Shown in pieces: positions 1 through 8,889 of a stretch of 64,000 nucleotides of DNA. Origin of the DNA: Virgibacillus_F flavescens (GTDB lineage: Bacteria > Bacillota > Bacilli > Bacillales > Amphibacillaceae); NCBI RefSeq assembly GCF_050574275.1, contig NZ_CP192260.1:3520656-3584655 (forward strand), given 5' to 3'. The position numbers and the translations under genes are program-made. The notes below the pieces were generated by a model. It was not told where the DNA came from, did not search any database, and saw only the letters and a list, made by a program, of their open reading frames with translations. How positions within the stretch are numbered: the first letter of the stretch is position 1; each line of letters opens with the position of its first letter.

Positions 1-287
1 TTGGTGTGATTTCTAATAGCGTTATTCTTCAGATGAAATTGATATGGAATATATTGCTCCTCCAGATAAAACGTATTCGACTGTTTCACGAACATTTTTA
101 AATGAAGGTTATAATATACCTGCTGCCTGTTTGATTGACGTAATTCCTGGTATAGATTGCCTTCCCCTTGAATACGTACAATTGTTGCATCCCTTTTTTT
201 GCAAATTTCCTTTTTTCTTGCCCACCAATCAGCATAAGGCTGGTCACTTGAAAAAAACGTTTCCCAATAATCCACTAATTCCTCCAT
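1..287 (-). CDS. N-terminal part of an amidase-domain-like protein, cut by the window edge
   Basis: An open frame runs from an ATG at 287 to the left edge of the window, about 95 codons, with a GGGAGG-type ribosome binding site upstream. The fragment begins MEELVDYWETFF and contains RDATIVRIQGEGNLYQE and a later FYLEEQYIP segment. That pattern (a charged helix, then an Ile-Val-Arg strand, then a strand ending Tyr-Leu-Glu-Glu) resembles the N-terminal region of Bacillus proteins that end in an Amidase_6 domain. The catalytic half lies outside the window, so the family is tentative. It is transcribed leftwards after the DUF5316 gene. Confidence 0.45.
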   Translation of the reverse strand, partial: MEELVDYWETFFSSDQPYADWWARKKEICKKRDATIVRIQGEGNLYQELRQSNRQQVYYNLHLKMFVKQSNTFYLEEQYIPYQFHLKNNAIRNHT

Positions 288-329
288 AAAAATATCCCTC
301 CCCATATTAGTGTATGGGGCAGGGCTTGT

Positions 330-617
330 TTAAATTGATAAAAGAATTATTCCTACGATAATAAGGGGCACAGCAATAATTCCCGATTTGAATAATATAC
401 GCTGTCGCCCTGCACGATCTTCTTTTGATTCCGTTGCCAAATTAGCCCGCATATCGCTGCCACTCACGAAAACATTTCCTGCCAGGCTGCCAATTGCAAG
501 AAATATAATAGCAATACCAAATGATATCGAGCCAATTACTCTGGTATATTCGGTGAATAAACCTGCTAATAAAAGGATTAAAGCAAAACTGAAACTGAAA
601 ACAAATGATTTTTTCAT
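330..617 (-). CDS. Small membrane protein, DUF5316 family
   Basis: A 95-residue protein with an AGGAGC ribosome binding site nine bases before the ATG. It has three hydrophobic stretches: residues about 5-22, 28-48 and 75-94. Between the last two lies a polar loop, VSGSDMRANLATESKEDR, which is typical of the DUF5316 family of small Bacillus integral membrane proteins. The function of the family is unknown. It sits 44 bases downstream of ogt on the same strand and may be read from the same transcript. Confidence 0.7.
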   Translation of the reverse strand: MKKSFVFSFSFALILLLAGLFTEYTRVIGSISFGIAIIFLAIGSLAGNVFVSGSDMRANLATESKEDRAGRQRILFKSGIIAVPLIIVGIILLSI

Positions 618-661
618 TTGAGCAGCTCCTCTGATTTTATTTGTACTGAAAGTAAATCGAT

Positions 662-1192
662 TTAAAATATTTCAAGTACTTGCTTTTCGTGTGCAAGAAG
701 AAATTCTTTTTTATCAAGCCCACCATTATAGCCGACCATTTTCCCGCCTGAACCAATAACACGGTGACAAGGTACGATAATTGAAAAAGGATTTTTATTT
801 ACCGCCCCACCTACTGCGCGAACAGCTTTTTTGTCACCAATCTCAATAGCTATATCTCTATAAGATTTCGTTTCTCCGAATGGAATCTTATCAAACAATG
901 CCTGCCAGACTTTCAATTGGAAAGGAGTTCCATGAAATTCAAATTCAAGCGAGAACTTTTGACTGTTTTCATTAAAATAAGCTAGTATCTCTTTCTTCGC
1001 CAGCTCTAATTTTTCAGTAGAATGTACAAATGCAACATCACCAAAATAACGCTTAATCCACTTGTTCATCTGGTCACTCCGGTCAGCTAGTTTACCGAAT
1101 TCAATACGAATTAGCTTCTCTCCATTACTGATAATGGACAGGATTCCTATTGGTGTATCAAATTCATCATAGTATAGATTAGCTTTTTCCAT
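662..1192 (-). CDS. ogt: Methylated-DNA--protein-cysteine methyltransferase
   Basis: This is a suicide repair enzyme that moves a methyl group from O6-methylguanine or O4-methylthymine in DNA onto its own cysteine. The active-site motif IVPCHRVIG is present with the acceptor at Cys142. The preceding helix-turn-helix (about residues 95-135, FQLKVWQAL ... RDIAIEIG ... RAVGGA) binds DNA. The length of 176 residues fits the stand-alone Ogt type. It starts 13 bases after the queG stop, so both are probably in one operon. A GGGG-containing ribosome binding site precedes the ATG. Confidence 0.93.
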   Translation of the reverse strand: MEKANLYYDEFDTPIGILSIISNGEKLIRIEFGKLADRSDQMNKWIKRYFGDVAFVHSTEKLELAKKEILAYFNENSQKFSLEFEFHGTPFQLKVWQALFDKIPFGETKSYRDIAIEIGDKKAVRAVGGAVNKNPFSIIVPCHRVIGSGGKMVGYNGGLDKKEFLLAHEKQVLEIF

Positions 1193-1205
1193 TTCTTTAC
1201 CCCTT

Positions 1206-2351
1206 TTATTTATATGTCTTTTTCCGCCTGAAATTCATGCCTTTTTGCATTTCATATCTAACCTGCTCATCTTCTTCTTTTTCCAAACTGCTCTCAATTG
1301 CAGCAAAGGCTTCAGGAGTACCAATTTTCCCTAGTGACCAGGCCGCTGTCCCTCGAATCACAGGTCGTGGGTCATTCATCATTACTTGAATTATTTCATC
1401 AACGGCAGTTTCATCCTTGTAATGCGCAAGTCCAATTAATGCGTTCCGTTGAAGCGGTTTTTTCCCACGCCATGAACCAGAGATATGACCGTATGTTTCT
1501 TTGAACTCACGATTGGAAATCCGAAGCATTGGTTGAAGTTTAGGTTTCGCGATTTCAGGTTCTGGTTCTGTCTCGGGGTGAATGTGAAAGTCAATTTTCT
1601 TGTTTTTCGGACACACGATCTGGCACGTGTCGCAGCCATATACACGGTTCCCTATCTTGGTACGGAATTCATCAGGCAGATAATCCTTCGTCTGAGTCAG
1701 GAATGCAATGCAGCGTTGTGCATTTAATTGCCCGCCTTGGACGATTGCTCCAGTTGGGCAAGCATCGATACATTTCGTACACTCCCCACAGCTATCGTCA
1801 ACTGGGGAATCAGGTGTAAATGGAATGTTCGTAACCAACTCTCCCAAGTATACATAAGAACCAAACTCCGGTGTTATTATAGATGTGTTCTTTCCACTAA
1901 AGCCGATTCCTGCACGTTCTGCTACGGCACGATCAGATAATTCGCCAGTATCCACCATTAGTTTATCACTGACTTCTGGAACTTTTTCTTTAATAAATGC
2001 AGAGAGTTTTTCTAATCGCTCTCGTAAAATAATATGGTAATCCGTACCCCATGATGCTCTGCAAAATATACCCCGCCGTGATTCCTTCGTGCTTTTGGGT
2101 GCATTTTTCATTCTGGATGGATAGGCGATCGCTATAGAAATAATGGATTGTGCTTCTGGAAGCAATCTCTCCGGTTCTGTCCGCTCTTCTATCGAGCCTT
2201 TTTCAAAACCCGAATGATACGATAACTCTTGCTGACGCTTCAAACGCTCCTTCAGTTCACCAAAAACATCGGCAGAGGCAAAACCAATTTTATCAATTCC
2301 GATTGTTTTACTGTAATCAATTATTTCCTGTTTTAACACTTCATGATGCAT
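1206..2351 (-). CDS. queG: Epoxyqueuosine reductase
   Basis: This cytoplasmic iron-sulfur cobalamin enzyme performs the last step of queuosine synthesis, reducing epoxyqueuosine to queuosine in tRNA. Two ferredoxin-like motifs are visible: C188-x2-C191-x2-C194-x3-C198-P and C240-x2-C243-x3-C247-P, with C214 between them. Asp134, in the segment LMVDTGE, matches the position proposed as the catalytic acid in characterised QueG. The last 75 residues form HEAT-like helical repeats (RPVIRGTAAWSLGKIG), as in the long Bacillus form. A strong GGAGGC site precedes the ATG. It lies between the P-loop ATPase gene and ogt. Confidence 0.93.
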   Translation of the reverse strand: MHHEVLKQEIIDYSKTIGIDKIGFASADVFGELKERLKRQQELSYHSGFEKGSIEERTEPERLLPEAQSIISIAIAYPSRMKNAPKSTKESRRGIFCRASWGTDYHIILRERLEKLSAFIKEKVPEVSDKLMVDTGELSDRAVAERAGIGFSGKNTSIITPEFGSYVYLGELVTNIPFTPDSPVDDSCGECTKCIDACPTGAIVQGGQLNAQRCIAFLTQTKDYLPDEFRTKIGNRVYGCDTCQIVCPKNKKIDFHIHPETEPEPEIAKPKLQPMLRISNREFKETYGHISGSWRGKKPLQRNALIGLAHYKDETAVDEIIQVMMNDPRPVIRGTAAWSLGKIGTPEAFAAIESSLEKEEDEQVRYEMQKGMNFRRKKTYK

Positions 2352-2373
2352 AATTTTGCCTCCTTCCCTTTAT

Positions 2374-4080
2374 TTATTGATGCTTCACTTTAAGCGTTCG
2401 TATACGATTTAATACAGCCGCGATTTCAAAAGTACGAGGACGTGCAATGTCACCAGGGTGTTGATCTGGATGTGCAGTAAATGATGCCAGTCCTTTTTCG
2501 TTCATTTGTTTCTCAATTTTTTGAAGCAGATTTTGCATGGTTTTATAATTTTTAAGTTCTTTCGTCTTATCTAAATAGAGAATGATTTCAGCTATCATTC
2601 TTGTTTGAGAAATATCAACTAATTGTTCCGTCTGCGAAAAATTTATTTCGTCTCTGCCCATTAGAATTTTGGTTAGTCCCTTGGCTTGGACTTTTGACTT
2701 TTTTCCCATATTCGTTTGCAAACTCGATTGCTGCAATTGACGATGAATAACTTTACCAAAGTCTTCTGCATTCATTGCCGCACGCTTTGTTGGATTATCC
2801 TGTACAATTTTTTTAGCGTTTTCTGTAACGTTTTTCGGAATATATTCTTCCATTATTATAACATTATCTGCTACATCGAAGTAGTCACCAGACCCGCCCA
2901 TTACGATAACGGTCGAAACACTGTATTGATCACGTAATTGTTTTACTCGATCGATGAATGGCGTAATCGGTTCCTGCTTATCACTGACGAGCTGCTGCAT
3001 GCGGTAATCCCGAATCATAAAATTCGTTGCACTTGTGTCTTCGTCAATTAATAAAGTAGTTGCCCCGACTTCTAAAGCTTCCATTACATTAGCTGCCTGC
3101 GATGTGCTGCCACTTGCATTTTCAGTAGTGAAGAAAGTTGTATTCTGTTGATGTGGCAAATTTGAAATAAACGATGTGATATTGACGCCGCTAATCGCGC
3201 GTCCATCTTCAGCCCGTATTTTAACAGCATTCGGATCGGTCACAACGAATTCTCGTCCATCGCCCTTAATATGGTTGTAAACACCGCGTTCAATTGCACG
3301 TAATAGTGTACTTTTACCGTGGTAGCCACCACCAACAATTAACGTTATTCCTTTTTTAATTGCCATCCCTTTTATCGGCTTCTCCTGATGCGGAATCGCT
3401 ATTTCTACTTCATTTTCAGATGGGCTGTTAAATGAAACAGCCTGATTTAGTGGTTTATCGTTTATTCCACTTGAACGAGGAAGAATCGAACCGTTTGCAA
3501 TAAATGCTATCCAATTATTATTCTGTAATTCTTTCCGAATAGTCTCCTGTTGATCTGCTAGTTTTGTTGCTTTTTCAATTTCCAGATCGGAGATTGAGAA
3601 AATAGAATTATCTGCAATGTTAGGGATAGCCTGCTTGAATAATTTTATAGCTTCCCCTCCATTTATTCGGCGACCATTTGCTGGCAATCCAATTGATAGG
3701 CAAATGGTAATTGTATCCTTTTCTATAGTAACAGCACTCCGCTCAATAACTTCCTGATGTGGTGCATCAAAATTGATTCGACCACTTTTTCCGGATCCCT
3801 TAATAAAAGCAGTGTTCTGATTAACCGCTTTGCCGACCTCTCTTGCGATACGGTCCTCTGCTGCTATTTTTCTTTGGTATGAAGACAGCCAGCTACTATT
3901 AATTCTGCGATTTTGTGATGGAACCTCTAATCTTATTTTTGATGGTGTAGCAAATGGATCTCCTTGTACATAATCTATAAATAAAGTGAAGTTATTAAAG
4001 AGATACTTCCCTTGGATGCTTTTGTATGCTTTGTAACTTTTACCGTCGATCGCCTTCAGATTGTTCATCAGTTTTTCCAT
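2374..4080 (-). CDS. Predicted ABC-class P-loop ATPase (ABC_ATPase, PF09818 type)
   Basis: A 568-residue soluble ATPase of a family whose substrate is not known to me. A Walker A variant, GGGYHGKST, lies near residues 255-263. An ABC-signature-like ASGSTSQ lies near residue 333, and a Walker B, LLIDEDTSATNF, follows. There are no membrane segments. The frame can be extended upstream to a TTG at 4113, but an AAAGGATGG ribosome binding site seven bases before the ATG at 4080 decides the start. It is the first gene of a run with queG and ogt, 22 bases before queG, which hints at a nucleic-acid or tRNA connection but does not prove it. Confidence 0.8.
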   Translation of the reverse strand: MEKLMNNLKAIDGKSYKAYKSIQGKYLFNNFTLFIDYVQGDPFATPSKIRLEVPSQNRRINSSWLSSYQRKIAAEDRIAREVGKAVNQNTAFIKGSGKSGRINFDAPHQEVIERSAVTIEKDTITICLSIGLPANGRRINGGEAIKLFKQAIPNIADNSIFSISDLEIEKATKLADQQETIRKELQNNNWIAFIANGSILPRSSGINDKPLNQAVSFNSPSENEVEIAIPHQEKPIKGMAIKKGITLIVGGGYHGKSTLLRAIERGVYNHIKGDGREFVVTDPNAVKIRAEDGRAISGVNITSFISNLPHQQNTTFFTTENASGSTSQAANVMEALEVGATTLLIDEDTSATNFMIRDYRMQQLVSDKQEPITPFIDRVKQLRDQYSVSTVIVMGGSGDYFDVADNVIIMEEYIPKNVTENAKKIVQDNPTKRAAMNAEDFGKVIHRQLQQSSLQTNMGKKSKVQAKGLTKILMGRDEINFSQTEQLVDISQTRMIAEIILYLDKTKELKNYKTMQNLLQKIEKQMNEKGLASFTAHPDQHPGDIARPRTFEIAAVLNRIRTLKVKHQ

Positions 4081-4118
4081 TCTATATCCATCCTTTCTAT
4101 ATTGATGCGTCAAAACAA

Positions 4119-4164
4119 TAAAAAACGCAACGCTTCGTAAGTTAGATTACGAAACACTGCGTTA
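4119..4164 (-). terminator. Rho-independent terminator after tRNA-Gly
   Basis: On the minus strand a long interrupted hairpin (AACGCA ... TTCGTAA / TTACGAA ... TGCGTT) is followed by six T residues. It lies directly downstream of the tRNA-Gly gene and ahead of the ATPase gene. Confidence 0.8.
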
Positions 4165-4175
4165 AGACATATGTA

Positions 4176-4249
4176 TGGAGCGGGTAGGGAGAATCGAACT
4201 CCCATCATCAGCTTGGAAGGCTGAGGTTTTACCACTAAACTATACCCGC
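4176..4249 (-). tRNA. tRNA-Gly (anticodon UCC)
   Basis: The cloverleaf is complete: acceptor GCGGGTA/TACCCGC, anticodon loop CTTCCAA giving UCC, T-loop GTTCGATTC and an encoded CCA end. It reads GGA/GGG glycine codons. It is a lone tRNA gene, separate from the large cluster at the right end. Confidence 0.96.
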
Positions 4250-4351
4250 AAAGTTCAACTTTTTTAATGGCACGTTTTTAAGTATAGCAATTATTTTTTT
4301 ATTTATCAAGCGTTTTTATACAAATTAGTTAATGATTCTTCAAAACATTCA

Positions 4352-4380
4352 TTTACAATGAATCATGTAAGCGATAAGAT
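4352..4380 (+). promoter_or_regulatory. Likely sigma-A promoter for dat
   Basis: TTTACA is followed after 17 bases by TAAGAT, 30 bases upstream of the dat start codon. Spacing is ideal, but the -10 box is weak. Confidence 0.45.
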
Positions 4381-4409
4381 AGACATATGTTTTACGGGGA
4401 GGCGAAAAA

Positions 4410-5285
4410 ATGGCTGTATATCCAATCATATTATCACAGAATAAGTTTACACATCGTGATAATTTAAATTATCCATTTGAAGAACGCGCTATGCAATTTG
4501 GCGATGGAATATATGAAGTTGTTCGTATTTATAAAGGTGAATTTTATCTAATCAAAGAGCACATTGACCGCTTGTTTCGCTCTGCTGAGGCTGTTAAAAT
4601 CAGACTTCCTTTTACCAAAGAGGAACTAGTAAGTCTGTTAAATAATTTACTCATTAAAAATGTTGTAAAAACGGATGCAAAGCTGTATTTGCAAGTATCA
4701 AGAGGTTCTGCTCCAAGGGATCATATTTTCCCAACTGATATTGAAGCAAATGTATATGGCTATATTCAGGATCAGCCGCGCAATATTACTTTCCAACAGG
4801 AAGGTGTTAAAACTATTACGGAGCGGGATATCCGCTGGGAGTATTGTTTTATTAAAAGCTTGAATTTATTACCAAACGTGCTGGCAAAACAGACAGCAAG
4901 TGAAAAAGGCGCGTATGAAGCGATTCTGCATAAGGATGGCTTAGTCACAGAATGCAGCGCTGCAAATGTTTATCTGGTAAAGGATGGAACGGTCTATACT
5001 CATCCAGCAACGAAACAAATATTACACGGCTGTGTAAGAATGCGTATTGAGGAATTTGCTGATGAGCTAGGAATACCATTTAATGAGGCAGGCTTTTCAG
5101 TTGAGGACATTTCACTCGCTGATGAAATGTTTTTATCAAGCAGCACTTCTGAAGTATTGCCAATTGTTACGGTTGACGAAACACAAATCAATGATGGCAA
5201 GCCAGGACCTGTAACACGCAAGCTGCAACATGCGTACGAAGAGGACGCAAATATCTCACAAAATAAAGTAGAGCAAACATCATAA
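4410..5285 (+). CDS. dat: D-alanine (D-amino acid) aminotransferase
   Basis: This PLP-dependent fold-type IV transaminase interconverts D-alanine and 2-oxoglutarate with pyruvate and D-glutamate, feeding peptidoglycan precursors. The 291-residue length fits. Diagnostic pieces are FEERAMQFGDGIYEVVR near residue 23, the PLP lysine at Lys149 (CFIKSLNLL), and the VTECSAANVYLV segment near 180 that holds the conserved glutamate. A GGGGAGG site precedes the ATG. The gene stands alone between tRNA-Gly and a composite repeat whose terminus begins one base after the stop codon. Confidence 0.93.
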   Translation: MAVYPIILSQNKFTHRDNLNYPFEERAMQFGDGIYEVVRIYKGEFYLIKEHIDRLFRSAEAVKIRLPFTKEELVSLLNNLLIKNVVKTDAKLYLQVSRGSAPRDHIFPTDIEANVYGYIQDQPRNITFQQEGVKTITERDIRWEYCFIKSLNLLPNVLAKQTASEKGAYEAILHKDGLVTECSAANVYLVKDGTVYTHPATKQILHGCVRMRIEEFADELGIPFNEAGFSVEDISLADEMFLSSSTSEVLPIVTVDETQINDGKPGPVTRKLQHAYEEDANISQNKVEQTS

Positions 5286-5286
5286 C

Positions 5287-6074
5287 TCAACTTTTTGCAA
5301 GTGTTTCCGGAACTTGTTAAATGTCCCCACAACCCAATGCAGTAGTGGCACAATATCTTTATACTGCGAATTCAGTGCTCTTCACTTACTTGGCCACTGA
5401 TAAAGGATTGAATGTGGTACGAAATAGGAGGATCTGCGGTCGCACCTTCGAATATACTTCGCTTTCCGCGGGCACGGCTTCAGCTTCCTCGGATAAGCAA
5501 AGACCGCTTTCCTGCGGGATCTTCAGCTCGTGCTGTTCCCGCAGGAGTCTTCGTATATTCGAAGATGCTAAGTTACGGTAGAATAATTAAAATTTATAAT
5601 CCACCACTTTTTCGGTGACCAAAATAAAACTCTGCTGGGCATTTAGATTCCTGCTGTTCCCGCAGTAGACACCGCCCTCAGCTAACCAGGACTGGTAAAG
5701 CTATTTACGTCTGTGTAATTTCTCTCGACTATTACATTCTGTGAAATAGGAATAGCTATCGAATATGCACTTTTTAAATCCAAGATATCCATATTAGTCT
5801 AGAGATTGGAGCGGATGGCAGTCGACTCCTGCGGGAGGACAGGCATAGGTGAGACCCCGGAGTGCGTCAGCACGAGGAGGCTCACCAGCCGCCTGCGGAA
5901 AGCGACTGCCATCCGCGGAAATATCGTTGCTGTCATACCGCAGCTTTTCCAAAGTGGTAAGTTATTTCGCAGTTTCCATCAACTACGTCAAAGTAACTTG
6001 CAACATGTTTTAGGAAGTCAATTATCATAATTCACTCTAGTTATTCGTCATGAATATCTATGTGTGAAAGTTGA
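5287..6074. repeat. Composite MITE-like repeat, block I
   Basis: This gene-free stretch starts with TCAACTTTTTGCA and ends with TGTGTGAAAGTTGA, which is an imperfect terminal inverted repeat. It carries two large GC-rich hairpin modules. Module 1 (5430-5568) has arms TTCGAATATACTTCG and CGTATATTCGAAG. Module 2 (5811-5916) has arms GCGGATGGCAGTCG and CGACTGCCATCCGC. Both share inner borders, ACTCCTGCGGGA and CGGAAAGCGA. Related blocks occur at 19984, 24906, 35272 and 40303. Short open frames inside it are by-products of the hairpins. No transposase is present, so mobilisation would need to be in trans. Confidence 0.75.
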
Positions 6075-6084
6075 AACCATAAGT

Positions 6085-6113
6085 AAAAATCCCCTATTGC
6101 AGGGGATTTTTTT
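6085..6113. terminator. Bidirectional terminator between block I and the hydrolase gene
   Basis: AAAAATCCCCT, a short loop, then AGGGGATTTTTTT. T-runs are present in both directions. It serves the minus-strand hydrolase gene that ends at 6146. Confidence 0.85.
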
Positions 6114-6145
6114 ATTTTGAATTTGATTAGCAATGAATTGATACC

Positions 6146-7102
6146 TTATTCTACAAATCTATTTAAAAACTGATCAAGCTTTTCCACGTATGCTTTTTTT
6201 TCAACTACAAACCCTTCACCATGACCAGCGTTTTCAATAGTCATAATTTCGGACGGACTTGGAGTGTTTTCCTTAAGTTTATACGCCATTTTAGTAGGTA
6301 CAAACGTATCCGCTTCTCCATGAAAGTATAGTATAGGGATGTCAGTCTTTTTTACCTGTTTCAATGCAGATGCCTCTTTGAAAGAGTATCCTGCCTTAAT
6401 ATCGGTTAAAATACTGGTGCTAGTTAAAAATGGAAATTTTGGTAAATGATACATCCGATCCATTTGATAGCCAAAGAGATTTTCAACACTGCTATAAGCG
6501 CTATCAGAAACAATAGCTTTCACATTATCCGGAAGATCTTCACCACTTGCCATCAGCATTGTTGCTGCACCCATTGAGACGCCGTGAAGTACGATTTGGT
6601 TTTCATCCCCAAGCTTTTCTACCGCGAGGTCAACCCATTTTACATAGTCCAGTCGATCATGCCAGCCAAAACCTATATAATCACCTTCGCTTTGGCCGTG
6701 ACCACGCGCATCAGGCATTAATATATTATAGCCAAGTTCCTCGTAGTAATATTGTCCGTATAATCCCATATCAAGACCATTACCTAAGTATCCATGAGCC
6801 AGGATTACCGTTTTATTCGTAGGTTCTTCAGCTGGCAGAAAATACGCATTCAGTTTTAAATCATCAAACGATGTGATCTCCCATTGCTCGAAGTTCTGTT
6901 TGTTCACCCAATCATGCCAGTCTCCTTGCGTAAACACTTTCATTGCTTCAGCCGAAACTTCCAGGTCATCGTTACCTTGTAAGAAATCTTTTGTATTACG
7001 TTCAATTGCCAGATTATAGAAATAAAAACTAGCAGCAATATTTATGATTAGCAGAATACTAAGTATTCCGATTAATAGTTTTATAATCTTATTTTTCTTC
7101 AC
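6146..7102 (-). CDS. Membrane-anchored alpha/beta hydrolase (YqkD-like)
   Basis: A 318-residue serine hydrolase. The N-terminus has one hydrophobic helix (residues about 8-30), so the catalytic domain probably faces outward or is membrane tethered. The oxyanion motif is AHGYLGNG. The nucleophile elbow is GVSMGAA, the acid is in HGEADTFVP and the catalytic histidine is in NAGHGEGF. All are intact. The overall layout resembles the Bacillus YqkD group, whose substrate is unknown. It is on the minus strand, 130 bases after the DinB gene, and probably has its own promoter. Confidence 0.8.
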   Translation of the reverse strand: MKKNKIIKLLIGILSILLIINIAASFYFYNLAIERNTKDFLQGNDDLEVSAEAMKVFTQGDWHDWVNKQNFEQWEITSFDDLKLNAYFLPAEEPTNKTVILAHGYLGNGLDMGLYGQYYYEELGYNILMPDARGHGQSEGDYIGFGWHDRLDYVKWVDLAVEKLGDENQIVLHGVSMGAATMLMASGEDLPDNVKAIVSDSAYSSVENLFGYQMDRMYHLPKFPFLTSTSILTDIKAGYSFKEASALKQVKKTDIPILYFHGEADTFVPTKMAYKLKENTPSPSEIMTIENAGHGEGFVVEKKAYVEKLDQFLNRFVE

Positions 7103-7232
7103 AAAGATCCCCCTTCTTCATGATGCTATATCTAGTATACAGGAAAGCATGGCTAATTTCTGCTTATATACCCCTGGTATTTCTTTACACTATAAAGCAC
7201 ATGGGTTCCTTGCGACTATTAAAATAGTGTAA

Positions 7233-7721
7233 TTATAGACCAAGCTTTTCCTTTACTTCTTTAATTTGTAATATATGTCGCTTTTCGTGATATCCAACAA
7301 AAGGAATCCATTGTTTTAAACTCATTAGACCAAATACAGGATGGTTAAAACCTTTTGCTTCCAGTTCATCAGTATTCACATTTTCTGCGACCTTAATTAA
7401 CCCCTGATGTGTAGCAGTCAGTTTCATTTTTAATTGTTCAAGTGTTGTAAATTCTTCATTCGGTACCGCAAAATCTGGCGCATCGACCTTTGTTGAACGA
7501 TTAGTTGATGCTTCAATAGGCTTTAAACTCGGGTTAACCAAATCTCCTTTTTCCAATTGATTAATAATTGTTTTCGTAATAGCTGCTTCCATTAAAAATA
7601 AATGTTCCATAACCTGTTTAATTGACCACTGATTATCAGCAGGTTTTTTATTGATCTCCTCATCAGTCAAATTGTTTACTTCGCTATATAACTCTTCTCG
7701 TGCTTCTTCGTTTATGCGCAT
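7233..7721 (-). CDS. DinB-like four-helix-bundle protein
   Basis: A 162-residue protein of the DinB/YfiT metal-binding superfamily. Conserved histidines sit in VMEHLFLME near residue 40 and in VGYHEKRHILQI near residue 145; in the family these bind a divalent metal. Many members are thiol-dependent S-transferases (bacillithiol or similar), but the reaction here is unknown. It lies just downstream of the LnrLMN-like exporter genes on the same strand. Confidence 0.8.
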   Translation of the reverse strand: MRINEEAREELYSEVNNLTDEEINKKPADNQWSIKQVMEHLFLMEAAITKTIINQLEKGDLVNPSLKPIEASTNRSTKVDAPDFAVPNEEFTTLEQLKMKLTATHQGLIKVAENVNTDELEAKGFNHPVFGLMSLKQWIPFVGYHEKRHILQIKEVKEKLGL

Positions 7722-7776
7722 GGTACATCTCCTTTATAGTATGATTAATACCATTTTATCATGTTTAAAAAAATCG

Positions 7777-8889
7777 TCACACATGCCTTCTCTCCATTAA
7801 ATGAATTCCTATACCAGTCATTACTACTCCCATTAAAATTAATATACTAACTGGGTAAAGCACATCACTTATTTGATACCCATATACAACCACGCCATTT
7901 AACATATCCATCCCATATGTGACTGGAGTAAACTTTGATAAAAGCTGCATGAATTTTGACTCTACTACTTCGAGCGGCCAATAAGCTCCGCCAATCATTG
8001 CCATACTGACAGCGATAATGGGAATTATTGCATTAAATTGCTGAACAGTTTTTACTACCCCAGTAATTAAAATCGCTAAAGCCACGATGGAAAATACATA
8101 CGAACCTACCAGTATTAAAGATTCTATAAATCTACCGTTAAAATTTACTCCCACGAAGTATTTGAATACAAGAAATACAATACAAACCTGCAGATAGCCG
8201 GTTATAAAGCTGTAAATTAAATTAGCAACGTACATTTCCCATTTTTTTACTGGTGATAAAATCACTCTATCCCATACTCCGTCTTGTTTTTCCACTAAAA
8301 TATTTAGTACGTTGTAGGCGACTGTATAGATAACAAAAAATAGTGTAAAGCCAAACAACGTTTGAAAGGTGTTATTCAAAATAACGGTATCTGATCCACG
8401 AAATCCTTCCGTACTCATTATAAAAGGCGGATTTTCTTTTGCGCTTTCTAGCTTTTTCTTCAATGACTCTTCTGCTTCGAATGTTGTTGCATTTGCTTCC
8501 GAATAGATTAAATCCAGTTGTTCTACATTCATATATGCTTCATGGACAGTTTGCCGAACAAAATTAATAGTTGGCGATTCTATTCCTACAAATATCCGGA
8601 AGTCATTCTGCTCAAGAATTAAACCAAAATCTGCTTTTCCATTTGATACTTTCTGCTTCATTTCATCTTTTGTTAGCATTTGAAAATTGTATACGTCCGA
8701 ATTTTCCAGTTGCCTCCAAACTTCTGATTCCTGCATGTTATCGTCTTCTAGATAAACGGGAACGTTGATAACATTCGACGTACTTCCACCTAAAATAAAT
8801 GCGAATCCAATTGACATTAAGGTCATGACTAAAAAGGGCCACGGACTGCGTACAAAAAGTCTGATTTTAGCTAGTAAAATTCCAATCAT
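7777..8889 (-). CDS. ABC-2 type permease, LnrN-like
   Basis: A 370-residue membrane component of a drug exporter. One N-terminal helix (residues about 15-35) is followed by a large external domain (about 40-170), and then five or six helices from about 180 to the end, the standard ABC2_membrane_3 layout. Its start overlaps the upstream permease gene by four bases (ATGA), which indicates translational coupling. It is the last gene of the kinase / regulator / ATPase / permease / permease cluster, whose order matches the linearmycin-resistance cluster lnrJK-LMN of Bacillus subtilis. Confidence 0.78.
   Translation of the reverse strand: MIGILLAKIRLFVRSPWPFLVMTLMSIGFAFILGGSTSNVINVPVYLEDDNMQESEVWRQLENSDVYNFQMLTKDEMKQKVSNGKADFGLILEQNDFRIFVGIESPTINFVRQTVHEAYMNVEQLDLIYSEANATTFEAEESLKKKLESAKENPPFIMSTEGFRGSDTVILNNTFQTLFGFTLFFVIYTVAYNVLNILVEKQDGVWDRVILSPVKKWEMYVANLIYSFITGYLQVCIVFLVFKYFVGVNFNGRFIESLILVGSYVFSIVALAILITGVVKTVQQFNAIIPIIAVSMAMIGGAYWPLEVVESKFMQLLSKFTPVTYGMDMLNGVVVYGYQISDVLYPVSILILMGVVMTGIGIHLMERRHV

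Noticed and set aside
5321..6030. Several open frames inside composite block I
   Set aside because: They follow the GC-rich hairpin arms and recur in any copy of the repeat. No ribosome binding sites, and no similarity to proteins.
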